DNA of 64,000 nucleotides. Origin: Treponema sp. Its GTDB lineage: Bacteria > Spirochaetota > Spirochaetia > Treponematales > Treponemataceae. The stretch spans positions 1 through 64,000 of the forward strand of contig JAKSLX010000012.1 of assembly GCA_024400915.1 (NCBI GenBank), read 5' to 3'. The notes below the pieces were generated by a model that was not told where the DNA came from, did no database searches, and saw only the letters and a list, made by a program, of their open reading frames with translations. The position numbers and the translations under genes were made by a program. This document shows positions 1-8,202 of this stretch, one piece after another (the first letter of the stretch is position 1; the number at the start of each line of letters is the position of its first letter).

Positions 1-38
1 ACTGTTCTTTTTTGTTTTTTTTATAATTGACAAGAGAC

Positions 39-347
39 TCACCATATCATCTCAAGAGTGAATGATCTGGCTGAATCCTTTACATAAACATCCAGTCGTA
101 TTCCTTTCGAAAAAGGATCAGCACGCAGGTCTTTTTCGCGTTCCAGATACTCGATTTTTTCAATACTGATACCAAGCATTCTTTCGATGAATGGGCGGCA
201 GACTATATATATTCAGTGAACAAGAATTGCCTTGCAATTCTTGGGGCGAAAGTTATATGAGTTCCGGATTCTAATGACACAAATGCTTTCGCCCTTCATA
301 ACTGTTGCAAACATGAAGTTGTCGGTAATCCTGATTTCTTTTGACAT
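39..347 (-). pseudogene. Broken Rpn-family PD-(D/E)XK nuclease (transposase_31-like)
   Basis: Read on the minus strand from an ATG at 347, the frame begins MSKEIRITDNFMFATVMKGE and resumes in the same frame with FIERMLGISIEKIEYLERE, then DLRADPFSKGIRLDVYVKDS before a stop near 39. These are the usual first blocks of Rpn/PD-(D/E)XK transposase-like proteins, which promote recombination and are normally about 280-300 residues. Between the blocks lies a roughly 75-bp palindromic element that brings an in-frame stop, and the 3' two thirds of the gene is missing or out of frame. Both lesions make it a pseudogene. The family assignment is from remembered motif order. Confidence 0.75.
221..294 (-). 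repeat. Small double-hairpin element inserted in the Rpn gene
   Basis: Read on the minus strand, GGGCGAAAG (294-286) pairs with CTTTCGCCC (252-244) across 33 nt, followed directly by CAAGAATTGC / GCAATTCTTG (243-234 / 230-221) with a 3-nt loop. The same two-hairpin plan occurs at 38681-38751. It sits exactly where the Rpn reading frame is interrupted, so it behaves like an insertion. It has no coding capacity. Confidence 0.7.
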
Positions 348-491
348 TTTTATACCTCGACTAAATTAGATTTCGGAGAGCAAATTCCCCTAACCTATAT
401 ATAACCGCTGAAATTATAAAAAGTGTAAAATCCGTAAAAAAAAAAGACATGTATAATGCCAAAAAGAAAATTACATTTTCCTAAAAAATAA

Positions 492-520
492 TTTCCATGC
501 CACCGTCTTTTCACTATACT
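492..520 (+). promoter_or_regulatory. Promoter placing the transcript start next to the ATG at 527
   Basis: TTTCCA (492-497), a 17-bp spacer and TATACT (515-520) end 6 bp before the ATG at 527. There is no Shine-Dalgarno sequence in front of that ATG, so transcription from this promoter would give a leaderless or nearly leaderless mRNA. The -35 is a weak match; the -10 and its spacing are good. Confidence 0.5.
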
Positions 521-526
521 TTCTCC

Positions 527-1192
527 ATGAACATTTTTGTAACACGACATGGCGAAACTGAATGGAACACCCATTGGAAACTTCAGGGCCGAAGCGACAC
601 CGTACTCAATGAAAAGGGAAAGGAACAGGCTGCCCAGACAAAAATCGGTTTTGAAAACGCCGGACTTTCTTTTGACAGGGTCTATTCAAGTCCATTAAAA
701 CGCGCCGTAGAAACAGCAATGCTCATGACAGGCAAAACAGAAATCGAAATCATTAAGGATGACAGGATCATTGAATTCTGTTTTGGCAAGGCTGAAGGAA
801 AGACACCGGCAGAAAGAGAGACCGATCCTGAACTGAAGGACTTCCATAATTTTTTTGATGACCCTGAAAACTTTGTTCCCCAGGAAGACTGCGAGTCCTT
901 TGATTCCGTGCTGACACGCACCGCCGCATTCTGGGAAGATGAAATCAAGTCCCTTGAAAATTCCGGAGTACAGAATGTTCTTGTCGTAACCCACGGTGGA
1001 ACAATGCAGGCTCTTCTTCTTCACATCGACGGCCGTGAACTTAAAGACTACTGGAAATCAAAAATGGCAAACTGCACGCTGAACAAAATCGTCCTTGAAA
1101 ACGGAAAGTTCAATCTTGAATATACAGGAAAGGTTTTTTACAAGGAAGACAAGAACTCTGCAGAAGGATTTTTTTCAAAGCCGTGTCCATAG
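527..1192 (+). CDS. Histidine phosphatase family protein (phosphoglycerate mutase-like)
   Basis: A 221-residue cytoplasmic protein of the histidine phosphatase superfamily. The RHGE motif at residues 7-10 carries the phospho-accepting His8, and VVTHGG near residue 156 supplies the second active-site histidine. The length fits the cofactor-dependent mutase / GpmB / CobC-like phosphatase group, but the substrate cannot be read from sequence. An upstream in-frame ATG at 497 would add ten residues before the conserved beta strand; the ATG at 527 starts MNIFVTRHG as the family does and lies 6 bp after a -10, so I chose it. The gene is monocistronic: a palindromic repeat begins 3 bp after its stop. 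Confidence 0.85.
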   Translation: MNIFVTRHGETEWNTHWKLQGRSDTVLNEKGKEQAAQTKIGFENAGLSFDRVYSSPLKRAVETAMLMTGKTEIEIIKDDRIIEFCFGKAEGKTPAERETDPELKDFHNFFDDPENFVPQEDCESFDSVLTRTAAFWEDEIKSLENSGVQNVLVVTHGGTMQALLLHIDGRELKDYWKSKMANCTLNKIVLENGKFNLEYTGKVFYKEDKNSAEGFFSKPCP

Positions 1193-1195
1193 AAA

Positions 1196-1287
1196 GTGCT
1201 GCTGCGCCGATTGAGCCAGTCAAAATCAAGCAGAAAAAATACCGGTAGTTTCGACCAGCTCAACCACCGCATTCCGTATAGCAATAC
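1196..1287. repeat. Palindromic element, TTGAGC/GTCGAA family, copy A
   Basis: A 92-bp element with degenerate terminal repeats (GTGCTGCT ... AGCAATAC) and internal motifs TTGAGCCAGTCAAAAT and TTTCGACCAGCTCAA. It closely matches the element at 28134-28231, which has perfect 8-bp ends. It lies between the histidine phosphatase and the DUF72 gene, and it is open in the DUF72 frame, so it creates a false 46-residue N-terminal extension of that ORF. Confidence 0.7.
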
Positions 1288-1333
1288 AATTTACGGACAT
1301 AACCTTTTTCAAAATAATTTCGGAAAAAAGCTG

Positions 1334-2140
1334 ATGCCAGAAGTTTTAATCGGAACAAGCGGCTACGATCATCCAGAACTTAAGGGAAGTTTCTATCCTG
1401 CTGATTTGCCGCGAAAAGATTTTCTTTCATACTACTCAACAAAGTTCAACGCCCTTGAGCTCAACAGCACCTTTTACGGAATGCCCACAGCCGAAAGAAT
1501 CAATTCCTTTTACGAAAGAACAGAAGGCAGAATCAAATTCACCGTAAAGCTTACAAGAGTTCTTACCCACGAAATCGACGGCCTTTGGAAAACCCACGCT
1601 GAAGAATTTAAATCCGCCGTGTTTCCCTTAATTGAAAAAAACTCCCTGGCAACGATCCTCGTTCAGTTTCCGGAAAGTTTCGGCTATTCAGAGAAAAACC
1701 GTTTTTATCTTTCTGATCTTTTGAAGGAACTTTACCCGCTGCCATGCGTAGTAGAATTCCGCCATAAGGACTGGATAAAGGATTCAGTTTTTGAAGGCCT
1801 TGCAAAGCGATACACCGGGATTGTTTTCTGCGACATGCCTCAGTTAAAAAATCTTCCAAACGGATTTTCACTCAAGACGCCGTTCATTGGCACCAATGCC
1901 TACATCAGGCTCCACGGAAGAAATGAAAATGGCTGGTATGCACACACTGCCGAAGGTGAAGAAACCCATCGATACGACTACGAATATTCAGCACCGGAAC
2001 TCAAAAGTTTCATTCCCATAATCGGTAAGGCAAGGGACGAAGGAAAAACTGTCCAGCTGTATTTCAACAACCATCCAAAGGGGACAGGTTTTAAAAATGC
2101 CCTGGAACTTAAAGCAATGATTGAAGGAGAAAGTCTTTAG
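1334..2140 (+). CDS. DUF72 family protein (YecE-like)
   Basis: A 268-residue protein beginning MPEVLIGTSGYDHPELKG, the typical DUF72/YecE opening (IGTSGY..W/P). Further family blocks are LNSTFYGMP near residue 40, FTVKLTRVLTH near 70, VEFRHKDW near 140, and the C-terminal YFNNHPKG block. The fold is a TIM barrel of unknown biochemical function. The frame is open back to 1196, but that part is palindromic repeat sequence, so translation should begin at 1334. No clear Shine-Dalgarno is visible. Confidence 0.85.
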   Translation: MPEVLIGTSGYDHPELKGSFYPADLPRKDFLSYYSTKFNALELNSTFYGMPTAERINSFYERTEGRIKFTVKLTRVLTHEIDGLWKTHAEEFKSAVFPLIEKNSLATILVQFPESFGYSEKNRFYLSDLLKELYPLPCVVEFRHKDWIKDSVFEGLAKRYTGIVFCDMPQLKNLPNGFSLKTPFIGTNAYIRLHGRNENGWYAHTAEGEETHRYDYEYSAPELKSFIPIIGKARDEGKTVQLYFNNHPKGTGFKNALELKAMIEGESL

Positions 2141-2149
2141 GACTATCAT
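2121..2149 (+). promoter_or_regulatory. Promoter inside the DUF72 3' end, next to ATG 2156
   Basis: TTGAAG (2121-2126), 17-bp spacer, TATCAT (2144-2149), then 6 bp to the ATG at 2156. It overlaps the last codons of the DUF72 gene. The following gene has no Shine-Dalgarno, in keeping with a leaderless start. Confidence 0.5.
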
Positions 2150-2155
2150 TTAGTT

Positions 2156-2575
2156 ATGGAACAGGAAATGAATCAGGTTCAGAAGGAAATACTGAAAGCC
2201 ATGGAACAGCATCCCGACAAGGCTCTTTGCACGGAAGCTTTCATTGTAAAAACCATCCGCGAAAATGCAAAAATTGATGGCAAAAATAAAGCGGGCCTTT
2301 CTTTGCTGGATGTTGAAAAAGTTGTGGAAGTTCTTGGTAATAAAGGAAACTTCTACTCAATCCATATAAATTCCGCCAATGACATTCTTGTTAAAAAAGA
2401 TTCGGAAACAAAACTTACGGATGCCGATTCAAAACACAGAAGGCTTGCCTCTGAAAAATCCATGAGCGTTTTATCCAGCAAGGATTTTTCGCAGACAAAA
2501 AAATCAAAGGGCAAACCAAAATTCAAAAGGACGGAAAGCAAGAAGCTCAATGTAAATGATTTTGCAATTGATTGA
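2156..2575 (+). CDS. Small basic hypothetical protein
   Basis: 139 residues, not recognised. The N-terminal 75 residues look globular and helical (a run of short helices, then a beta hairpin around NFYSIHINSANDILVK). The last 60 are rich in Lys, Ser and Arg, ending in a KSKGKPKFKRTESKK tail that could bind nucleic acid; that is inference from charge only. No signal peptide or membrane segment. It ends at a strong hairpin shared with the convergent MATE gene. Confidence 0.6.
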   Translation: MEQEMNQVQKEILKAMEQHPDKALCTEAFIVKTIRENAKIDGKNKAGLSLLDVEKVVEVLGNKGNFYSIHINSANDILVKKDSETKLTDADSKHRRLASEKSMSVLSSKDFSQTKKSKGKPKFKRTESKKLNVNDFAID

Positions 2576-2577
2576 AA

Positions 2578-2612
2578 AAAGCCGGAAGCAACTAGTTTCC
2601 GGCCACTTTATT
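2578..2612. terminator. Bidirectional terminator
   Basis: GCCGGAA (2581-2587) pairs with TTCCGGC (2597-2603). On the minus strand the stem is followed by TTTTTT, on the plus strand by a T-rich stretch. It separates the convergent genes ending at 2575 (+) and 2614 (-). Confidence 0.8.
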
Positions 2613-2613
2613 T

Positions 2614-4014
2614 TTAAGCATCCTGCCTGTTTTCCACCGCAAGGTTTTTAATCCATTTTCCTTTTTTAAGCCAGATGGCGGCAATGGTAATCTTTATAAA
2701 ATCCACAAACTTAATGCTTATGTACATCATTACCGGTCCTGCAGAAGTGCAAAAAGCCATAATGAAAATCCCAGGCAGGATGATGCCGAGATTCGTAATC
2801 CCATCTACAATCATTCCCATCATCGTATCGCCGCCTGCCCTTGAAATTGCAAACTGTGCATTTACATAAACCCATGCAGGCATAAAAAGTGCCATTGTAA
2901 AAACCATTTTTGAACAGATGCCCTGGGAGTCAATGCTCAGCCGTTTGAATACAACTGGAACAAGGAACATTGTCATGAGCCCAAAGACAGTCATGATGCA
3001 TCCAAAAATGACAGCCCCAGTCAAAAGCCAGCGTTCCTTCTGCCTTGCTTCTTCAAGCTTTCCCTGTCCAAGGGTGTGCCCAAGAATGACGCTTGTTGCC
3101 GTTGTAATTCCGCCGAAGGCAACAAAGAAAAGATTGGCGATTGCAAAACTTGCGCTCATGCCGGAAACAACATCAGCACCTCCCCTTCCGTTGTAAAGGG
3201 CAGTGGTTACTGTTTCTGAAAGAACCCATACCATTTCTGAAAATAAAATTTTCCATCCTTTCTGCAGAATCTCAAGTATGAGTTTGAAATTTATCTGCAC
3301 CAGGTCGATTAAGTGAATTACAAAGGCCGGCTTTTTCACATAGAGATAGACTATGAAAATAACCATCTCAACCAGACGCGCAATGATTGTTGCAATGGCG
3401 GCACCCCTTACTTCCAGTCGGGCAAAACCAAGATTGCCATATATCAAAACCCAGTTGAAGAAAGTATTTACCAGAGTTGCTATGACAGAAATTATTAAAG
3501 GTGCCTTTACTTCACCTGTTTCGCGGAAGGATGATGCAATGACTGTTGAAACCATCATCGGAATTCCTATCCAGGCCATGAGGCGCATGTAGGCAACACC
3601 CTGATCAAGAATCAGATCAGCCTGAGTATTACCCTTCACCATAAGACTTAAAAATTGACGCGGAATAACAAGACAAACATATTTGAAAAGAATGATGGCA
3701 AGGATTCCCATCATCAGCTTAAAGCAGAAGGCCTGCTTCATTCCCTTTTTATCTCTGGCACCGGAAAACTGTGTCATGTAGATTCCACCCGACATGCAGA
3801 TTGTATTCAGGAATACCATGAACACAAAAAGTATCTGACCCGTAATGTTAACGCCGGACATCTTTATGTCACCAAGGCCGGAAACCATAAAGTTGTCTAT
3901 GAGAGAAACCATTGTCTGTATCAAGGCCTGGGCCATAACGGGAACTGCAATTTTCAACGCATCCCTATAAAAAGAAAGAGGCCCAAGATAACTGTTTATT
4001 CTTAAAGTTTTCAT
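2614..4014 (-). CDS. MATE family multidrug/Na+ efflux transporter
   Basis: 466 residues, the usual MATE length, with about twelve hydrophobic segments in two similar halves. The opening block (YRDALKIAVPVMAQALIQTMVSLIDNFMVSGLG) and the second-half block around ATSVILGHTLGQGKLEEAR are typical of bacterial MATE antiporters, which export cationic drugs or metabolites against Na+ or H+ in the inner membrane. Substrate unknown. It stands alone, with a terminator shared with the convergent small gene. No clear Shine-Dalgarno precedes the ATG. Confidence 0.9.
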   Translation of the reverse strand: MKTLRINSYLGPLSFYRDALKIAVPVMAQALIQTMVSLIDNFMVSGLGDIKMSGVNITGQILFVFMVFLNTICMSGGIYMTQFSGARDKKGMKQAFCFKLMMGILAIILFKYVCLVIPRQFLSLMVKGNTQADLILDQGVAYMRLMAWIGIPMMVSTVIASSFRETGEVKAPLIISVIATLVNTFFNWVLIYGNLGFARLEVRGAAIATIIARLVEMVIFIVYLYVKKPAFVIHLIDLVQINFKLILEILQKGWKILFSEMVWVLSETVTTALYNGRGGADVVSGMSASFAIANLFFVAFGGITTATSVILGHTLGQGKLEEARQKERWLLTGAVIFGCIMTVFGLMTMFLVPVVFKRLSIDSQGICSKMVFTMALFMPAWVYVNAQFAISRAGGDTMMGMIVDGITNLGIILPGIFIMAFCTSAGPVMMYISIKFVDFIKITIAAIWLKKGKWIKNLAVENRQDA

Positions 4015-4110
4015 AATCGTAACTAAGACAATATACCCTTTGAAAAATAAAAGAAATAAACTTATGGTTTGAATAAAGGAAAATTATATTTATGAAATTG
4101 CCGTAAAAAA

Positions 4111-4593
4111 CTAAATATGCATCACAATCTGGCAAAGGCTTTCATAAACCCTGTCGGCATACAGCTGCTTGATTTCTTTTCTTGAAAGAGCTGATACATT
4201 TTCTTCTATAAAGAAGTCATAATTTTTACCGGCACATGCAATGCAATAATATGCCCTTCCCTGAACACTGTCTTCATTTGCCGGATCCACATTTCCAGTT
4301 GTTCCCGTGATTGCTACGGCAATGTCTGCCGAATATATTTTTTTTACAGTTTCCGCCATGGCACGGGCGCACTCTGAAGAATAAACTCCAAACCTTTCTA
4401 TTGTTTCTGAAGGAACTCCAGCCGCAATCTTCATTTCATTGCTGTAAGTAACAAGGCTGCCTTTGAAAACTGCAGATGCCCCGGAAGTGTCCGTAAACAT
4501 TGAAGCCAAAAGTCCGCTTGTGCAGCTTTCCATAAATGTGATGGTCAGATTTTTTTCTATCAGTTTCTTTGTTACGGTTTCTGCTATTGTCAT
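4111..4593 (-). CDS. pncC: CinA C-terminal-type nicotinamide-nucleotide amidase (PncC family)
   Basis: 160 residues covering just the CinA C-terminal domain. MESCTSGLLAS near residue 20 corresponds to the family ESCTGG motif carrying the active-site serine, and VAITGTTGNVDPAN corresponds to GITGxAGP. The family deamidates nicotinamide mononucleotide to recycle NAD; some members are uncharacterised paralogues. Both signature motifs are slightly off consensus here (Ser for Gly in ESCTSG, TGN for AGP), so activity is likely but not certain. It follows the anchored hydrolase gene by 3 bp, so the two are co-transcribed. Confidence 0.8.
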   Translation of the reverse strand: MTIAETVTKKLIEKNLTITFMESCTSGLLASMFTDTSGASAVFKGSLVTYSNEMKIAAGVPSETIERFGVYSSECARAMAETVKKIYSADIAVAITGTTGNVDPANEDSVQGRAYYCIACAGKNYDFFIEENVSALSRKEIKQLYADRVYESLCQIVMHI

Positions 4594-4596
4594 TCT

Positions 4597-5412
4597 CTAT
4601 TCCCCGTTTACAACTTTATCCAGCCACTCAAGAAATACTTCGCCAGTGCCCGGTGCAACATCATTTAATTCTACCCAGAAGTGGCCTCGATTTTCGTATT
4701 CTGCATAAACTGAATTCCTGCAGTACTTTGAAACAAGCCTTCCGCTTTTCCACCCCTGCTCGTATATTCCCTTATCGTTTTTTGCATTTCCCCACCAGAA
4801 TTGAACCGGCAGTACTTTTAAAAGTTCCTTCAATGTAAGTTGATAATATCCGCTGCCTGAAATTACGGCTTTGAAAAGTTCAGGCTGATAGCAGGCCATC
4901 TTTACGGAATAATATGCACCCTGGCTGTGTCCAAAGGCAATTATATTTTTTTTGTCTATGCATTCATTCTGAATGATTACATTTTGAATCAGCATGCTGG
5001 TGTCGTGGCAGTCGCTGTAGTATCCGCATCGTGCAAGAAGAACCAAAACTGCACAGGGCCTTATGGACTGGATTTTTTTATCGGTGAACATTCTTCCATA
5101 GCGGCCGAGAGAAACTCCCTTGCTTTCACTTCCGTGAAAAAGGACAAACAGAGGAACCTTCAGCTTTTCATTGTGCCGGTCATTTTTGTATTCAGGCGGT
5201 ATATATAGAAAATAATCGTATCCGGCATAGGTTTTGCGGAAATCCCACTTGTCCGTATCTGCCTTTTCTTCCGCCCAATAGTAATCGGGTTCAAAGGTTA
5301 GATCCTTTAAAGTCTTTCTTGTATAAAGAGATCTGATGATGAATGCAAAAGCAGCAAGAAAAACCAGCACAGCACCTATTGAAACGGACAATGCCTTTGC
5401 TTTTTTTGACAT
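4597..5412 (-). CDS. Membrane-anchored alpha/beta hydrolase (esterase-like)
   Basis: 271 residues. Residues about 8-28 form one hydrophobic helix that could be an uncleaved signal anchor, placing the catalytic domain outside the cytoplasmic membrane. The domain has an oxyanion block VLFHGSESKG, a nucleophile elbow GHSQG, and a late histidine in NRGHFW, as in the PHB depolymerase / feruloyl esterase-like group. Given the plant-fibre enzymes elsewhere in the window, a carbohydrate esterase is possible but unproved. AGGAGG lies 6 bp before the ATG. First gene of a two-gene operon with the CinA-type amidase. Confidence 0.75.
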   Translation of the reverse strand: MSKKAKALSVSIGAVLVFLAAFAFIIRSLYTRKTLKDLTFEPDYYWAEEKADTDKWDFRKTYAGYDYFLYIPPEYKNDRHNEKLKVPLFVLFHGSESKGVSLGRYGRMFTDKKIQSIRPCAVLVLLARCGYYSDCHDTSMLIQNVIIQNECIDKKNIIAFGHSQGAYYSVKMACYQPELFKAVISGSGYYQLTLKELLKVLPVQFWWGNAKNDKGIYEQGWKSGRLVSKYCRNSVYAEYENRGHFWVELNDVAPGTGEVFLEWLDKVVNGE

Positions 5413-5563
5413 GGGAACCTCCTTCTGAATCTTTCTATGAACCTAGAATACTGCAATTGGACAGTAATTAGAATGGAAATTCTGCAATACCTGTAGCATA
5501 ATCTGCACTCCCATTTTCATCCCTTCCGTGTTAAAATATAGTGAATAACATCAGGAGGAATAT

Positions 5564-6130
5564 ATGAAAAATCTTGGCCCTAAACCTATGATCTATCCAA
5601 TGCCGGTTTTGATTCTTGCAACCTATGACAAGGATGGAAAGCCAAATGCAATGAATGCAGCCTGGGGCGGAATAGTTGAATCCGATCAGATTTGCATTTC
5701 CCTTTCCAAGCACCTTACTACCGATAACATCAACCTTAACAAGGCTTTTACCGTAAGCATTGCTGATGCAGAACATGTTGTTGCCTGTGATTATGTTGGA
5801 ATTGTAAGCGGAAACGATGTTCCTGACAAAATGGAAAAAGCAGGATTCACTACACGCAAAAGCGAATTTGTAAACGCTCCTGTAATCAATGAACTCCCAT
5901 TGTGCCTTGAATGCAAGCTCCACAGAATTGACGGCGATCCTTCACTGGACGAAATGCACTACATCGGAAAAATCGTAAACATCTGTGCCGATGAAAAAAT
6001 TCTTGATGATGCAGGCAACATTGACCTTAAGAAATTCAGTCCTATCTGCTATGACCCTAGCGGCCACGGATATTACAAACTGGGTGAAAAAGTTGGTCAG
6101 GCTTTCAGTGATGGAAAAAAACTTTCATAG
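5564..6130 (+). CDS. Flavin reductase family protein (FMN-binding)
   Basis: 188 residues of the DIM6/NtaB flavin reductase-like family: YPMPVLILATYDKDGKPNAMNAAWGG is the FMN-binding split-barrel opening, followed by ICISLSKHLTTDNI and the acidic block around residue 105. Such proteins bind FMN and reduce flavin or other acceptors in the cytoplasm. AGGAGG lies 7 bp before the ATG. Single gene. Confidence 0.85.
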   Translation: MKNLGPKPMIYPMPVLILATYDKDGKPNAMNAAWGGIVESDQICISLSKHLTTDNINLNKAFTVSIADAEHVVACDYVGIVSGNDVPDKMEKAGFTTRKSEFVNAPVINELPLCLECKLHRIDGDPSLDEMHYIGKIVNICADEKILDDAGNIDLKKFSPICYDPSGHGYYKLGEKVGQAFSDGKKLS

Positions 6131-6153
6131 ACTGTATATGTCCATGATTTAAT

Positions 6154-6182
6154 TTGCAAATTAAGGATTTTATTTCTATATT
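6154..6182 (+). promoter_or_regulatory. Promoter for the NfeD-SPFH-LUD operon, next to its ATG
   Basis: TTGCAA (6154-6159), 17-bp spacer, TATATT (6177-6182), then 6 bp to the ATG at 6189. No Shine-Dalgarno lies between, so the first gene of the operon is predicted to be translated from a leaderless transcript. Confidence 0.6.
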
Positions 6183-6188
6183 AAAATT

Positions 6189-6662
6189 ATGATTGATTTT
6201 ATTACAACAGTAATGCCCTGGGTATGGGTTGGAGTACTTGTCGTTTCCATTGTAATGGAAGCACTTACTCTTGGACTTATAACAATATGGGCAGCAATAG
6301 CCAGTGTTCCGCTGATTTTTCTTGCAAGGACTGGAATGCCTTTAAAATGGCAAATCCTGATTTTTGTATTCCTTACAACGGCTCTTGCCATCTTTACAAG
6401 ACCCTTTGTCGTTAAATTCCTAAAGACAGGAAAACAGAGCAAGGGAAACATCAATAGCCTTGACGGTCAGACTGTCCTTTGCGTTTCTCCAATTTCTGAA
6501 TTTAAATTCGGAGAAGTTAAGACAAAGAACGGCGTTGTATGGACGGCACAATCAGAAGACGGAAGTGAAATTCCTGCTGACACAATATGTACGGTTTCAA
6601 GAGTGGAAGGTAACACTCTTGTAGTAAAACAAAATAAAACTCAAGGAGATTCAGAAAAATGA
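6189..6662 (+). CDS. NfeD-like membrane protein
   Basis: 157 residues: two or three hydrophobic segments (about 5-30 and 34-72), then an OB-fold-like C-terminal domain containing LDGQTVLCVSPIS and GVVWTAQSEDGSEIPADT. This is the short NfeD form, typically encoded next to an SPFH protein as here. The pair forms membrane microdomain assemblies in the inner membrane. Its stop overlaps the next ATG by 4 bp (ATGA). Confidence 0.85.
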   Translation: MIDFITTVMPWVWVGVLVVSIVMEALTLGLITIWAAIASVPLIFLARTGMPLKWQILIFVFLTTALAIFTRPFVVKFLKTGKQSKGNINSLDGQTVLCVSPISEFKFGEVKTKNGVVWTAQSEDGSEIPADTICTVSRVEGNTLVVKQNKTQGDSEK

Positions 6663-7576
6663 TTTATCTTATTGCAGCACTTGCATTCATCGTGTTCCTT
6701 TTGATTGTAACAAACATCCGCATTGTTCCTCAGAGCCATGCCTATGTTATCGAACGCCTTGGAGCCTACAGTTCAACATGGCAGGTAGGACTTCACGTTA
6801 AACTTCCGCTCATAGACAGAATGGCAAACAGCATGAGCCTTAAGGAAAAGGTTCTGGACTTTCAGCCTCAGCCTGTAATTACAAAAGACAATGTAACCAT
6901 GATGATTGATACAGTCGTTTACTTCCAGATTACTGATCCAAAGCTCTACACATATGGCGTTGAAAAACCAATCAATGCTTTGGAAAATTTGAGCGCCACA
7001 ACACTCCGCAACATCATCGGTGAACTTGAACTTGATCAGACCCTTACAAGCCGCGATGTAATCAACACAAGGATGCGTTCCATCCTTGACGAGGCAACTG
7101 ACCCATGGGGAATCAAGGTTAACCGCGTTGAAGTTAAGAACATCATTCCGCCGGAAGCAATCAAGGTTGCCATGGAAAAGCAGATGCGTGCTGAACGAGA
7201 ACGCCGTGAACAGATTCTGATTGCAGAAGGCCAGAAGCAGAGTGCCATCCTTGTAGCAGAAGGTGAAAAGCAGTCAAGAATCCTTGAAGCCCAGGCCGCA
7301 AAGGAAGCAACAATCCTTGCCGCAGAAGCTGAAAAAGAAGCCGCAATCAAAAAGGCAGAAGGTGAAGCAGAAGCAATCCGTTCAGTTCAGGAAGCAACGG
7401 CAGCAGGTCTCAAGATGATCAAGGAAGCCGGAGTTGACGAAAATGTAATCCGCTTAAGAAGCCTTGAAGCTTTTGAAAAGGCAGCAGACGGAAAGGCAAC
7501 AAAAATCATCGTTCCAAGCGACATCCAGAATTTCAGCGGTCTTGCAGGAGCAATTTCTGAGGTGGTAAAAAAATGA
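6659..7576 (+). CDS. SPFH/band-7 (stomatin/QmcA-like) membrane protein
   Basis: 305 residues with one N-terminal membrane helix (about 2-18), the band-7 domain (IVPQSHAYVIERLGAYSSTW onward, to about 190) and a long Ala/Glu/Lys heptad region (about 185-265) that should form the oligomerising coiled coil. Length and order match QmcA/stomatin-like scaffolds. It works with the upstream NfeD partner. It is translationally coupled on both sides by 4-bp ATGA overlaps. Confidence 0.9.
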   Translation: MIYLIAALAFIVFLLIVTNIRIVPQSHAYVIERLGAYSSTWQVGLHVKLPLIDRMANSMSLKEKVLDFQPQPVITKDNVTMMIDTVVYFQITDPKLYTYGVEKPINALENLSATTLRNIIGELELDQTLTSRDVINTRMRSILDEATDPWGIKVNRVEVKNIIPPEAIKVAMEKQMRAERERREQILIAEGQKQSAILVAEGEKQSRILEAQAAKEATILAAEAEKEAAIKKAEGEAEAIRSVQEATAAGLKMIKEAGVDENVIRLRSLEAFEKAADGKATKIIVPSDIQNFSGLAGAISEVVKK

Positions 7577-8199
7577 ACGTTCACAAGAAAACATTTTACA
7601 AAATCCAGGCAGAAAGCATCATTGCAAAAATGAAGGCTCGCGGAATGGAAGCTTTCTATTGCGACAACATTGAAGACGGCAAGAAGAAGGTTCTTGAACT
7701 TATCGGAAACGCCGGAAAATCCGTTGGCTACGGCGGATCAATGACCATCGATGAATGCGGCCTAAAAAACGACATTGCGGCTGCAGGCCACAACCTTATT
7801 AAGCGTGAAGAACTTTCTGTGGAAGAGGCAAATGTAAAAAACATCAATGCCGACACCTTCCTCATGAGTTCCAACGCAATCACGCTTAACGGTGAACTTG
7901 TTAACATTGACAAGAGAGGCAACAGAGTCTGCTACCTTATTTACGGACCAAAGCAGGTAATCATCCTTGCGGGAATGAACAAGATTACTGCTAATGTAGA
8001 CGATGCCATCCGCCGTGTCCGTGCAGAAGCAACTCCTCCAAATGCAGTCCGCCTTAACCTGAACACACCATGTTCAAAAAATGGCCGCTGCGTTGACTGC
8101 GTGGGTGACAGCCTTTGCGCCAACATCGTAACAACAAGAACCAGCTGCCCACCTGGACGAATCAAAGTTGTCCTTGTAGGCGAAGAATTGGGATACTAA
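7573..8199 (+). CDS. LUD-domain protein (LutC/YkgG-like, DUF162)
   Basis: 208 residues of the LUD family: VGYGGSMTIDECGL near residue 53, DTFLMSSNAITLNGELVNIDKRGNR near 96, and the C-terminal cysteine block CSKNGRCVDC ... CANIV ... CPPGRIKVVLVGEELGY, which may hold a metal or cluster. LUD proteins are best known from lactate oxidation (LutC), but this single-gene form with a cysteine tail is common in anaerobes and its job is unclear. Third gene of the NfeD/SPFH operon, overlapping by 4 bp; why it is joined to microdomain genes is unexplained. Confidence 0.8.
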   Translation: MNVHKKTFYKIQAESIIAKMKARGMEAFYCDNIEDGKKKVLELIGNAGKSVGYGGSMTIDECGLKNDIAAAGHNLIKREELSVEEANVKNINADTFLMSSNAITLNGELVNIDKRGNRVCYLIYGPKQVIILAGMNKITANVDDAIRRVRAEATPPNAVRLNLNTPCSKNGRCVDCVGDSLCANIVTTRTSCPPGRIKVVLVGEELGY

Positions 8200-8202
8200 A
8201 AG

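Noticed and set aside
1196..1333. 46-residue N-terminal extension of the DUF72 protein
   Set aside because: It is translated palindromic repeat; the family starts at the ATG at 1334.
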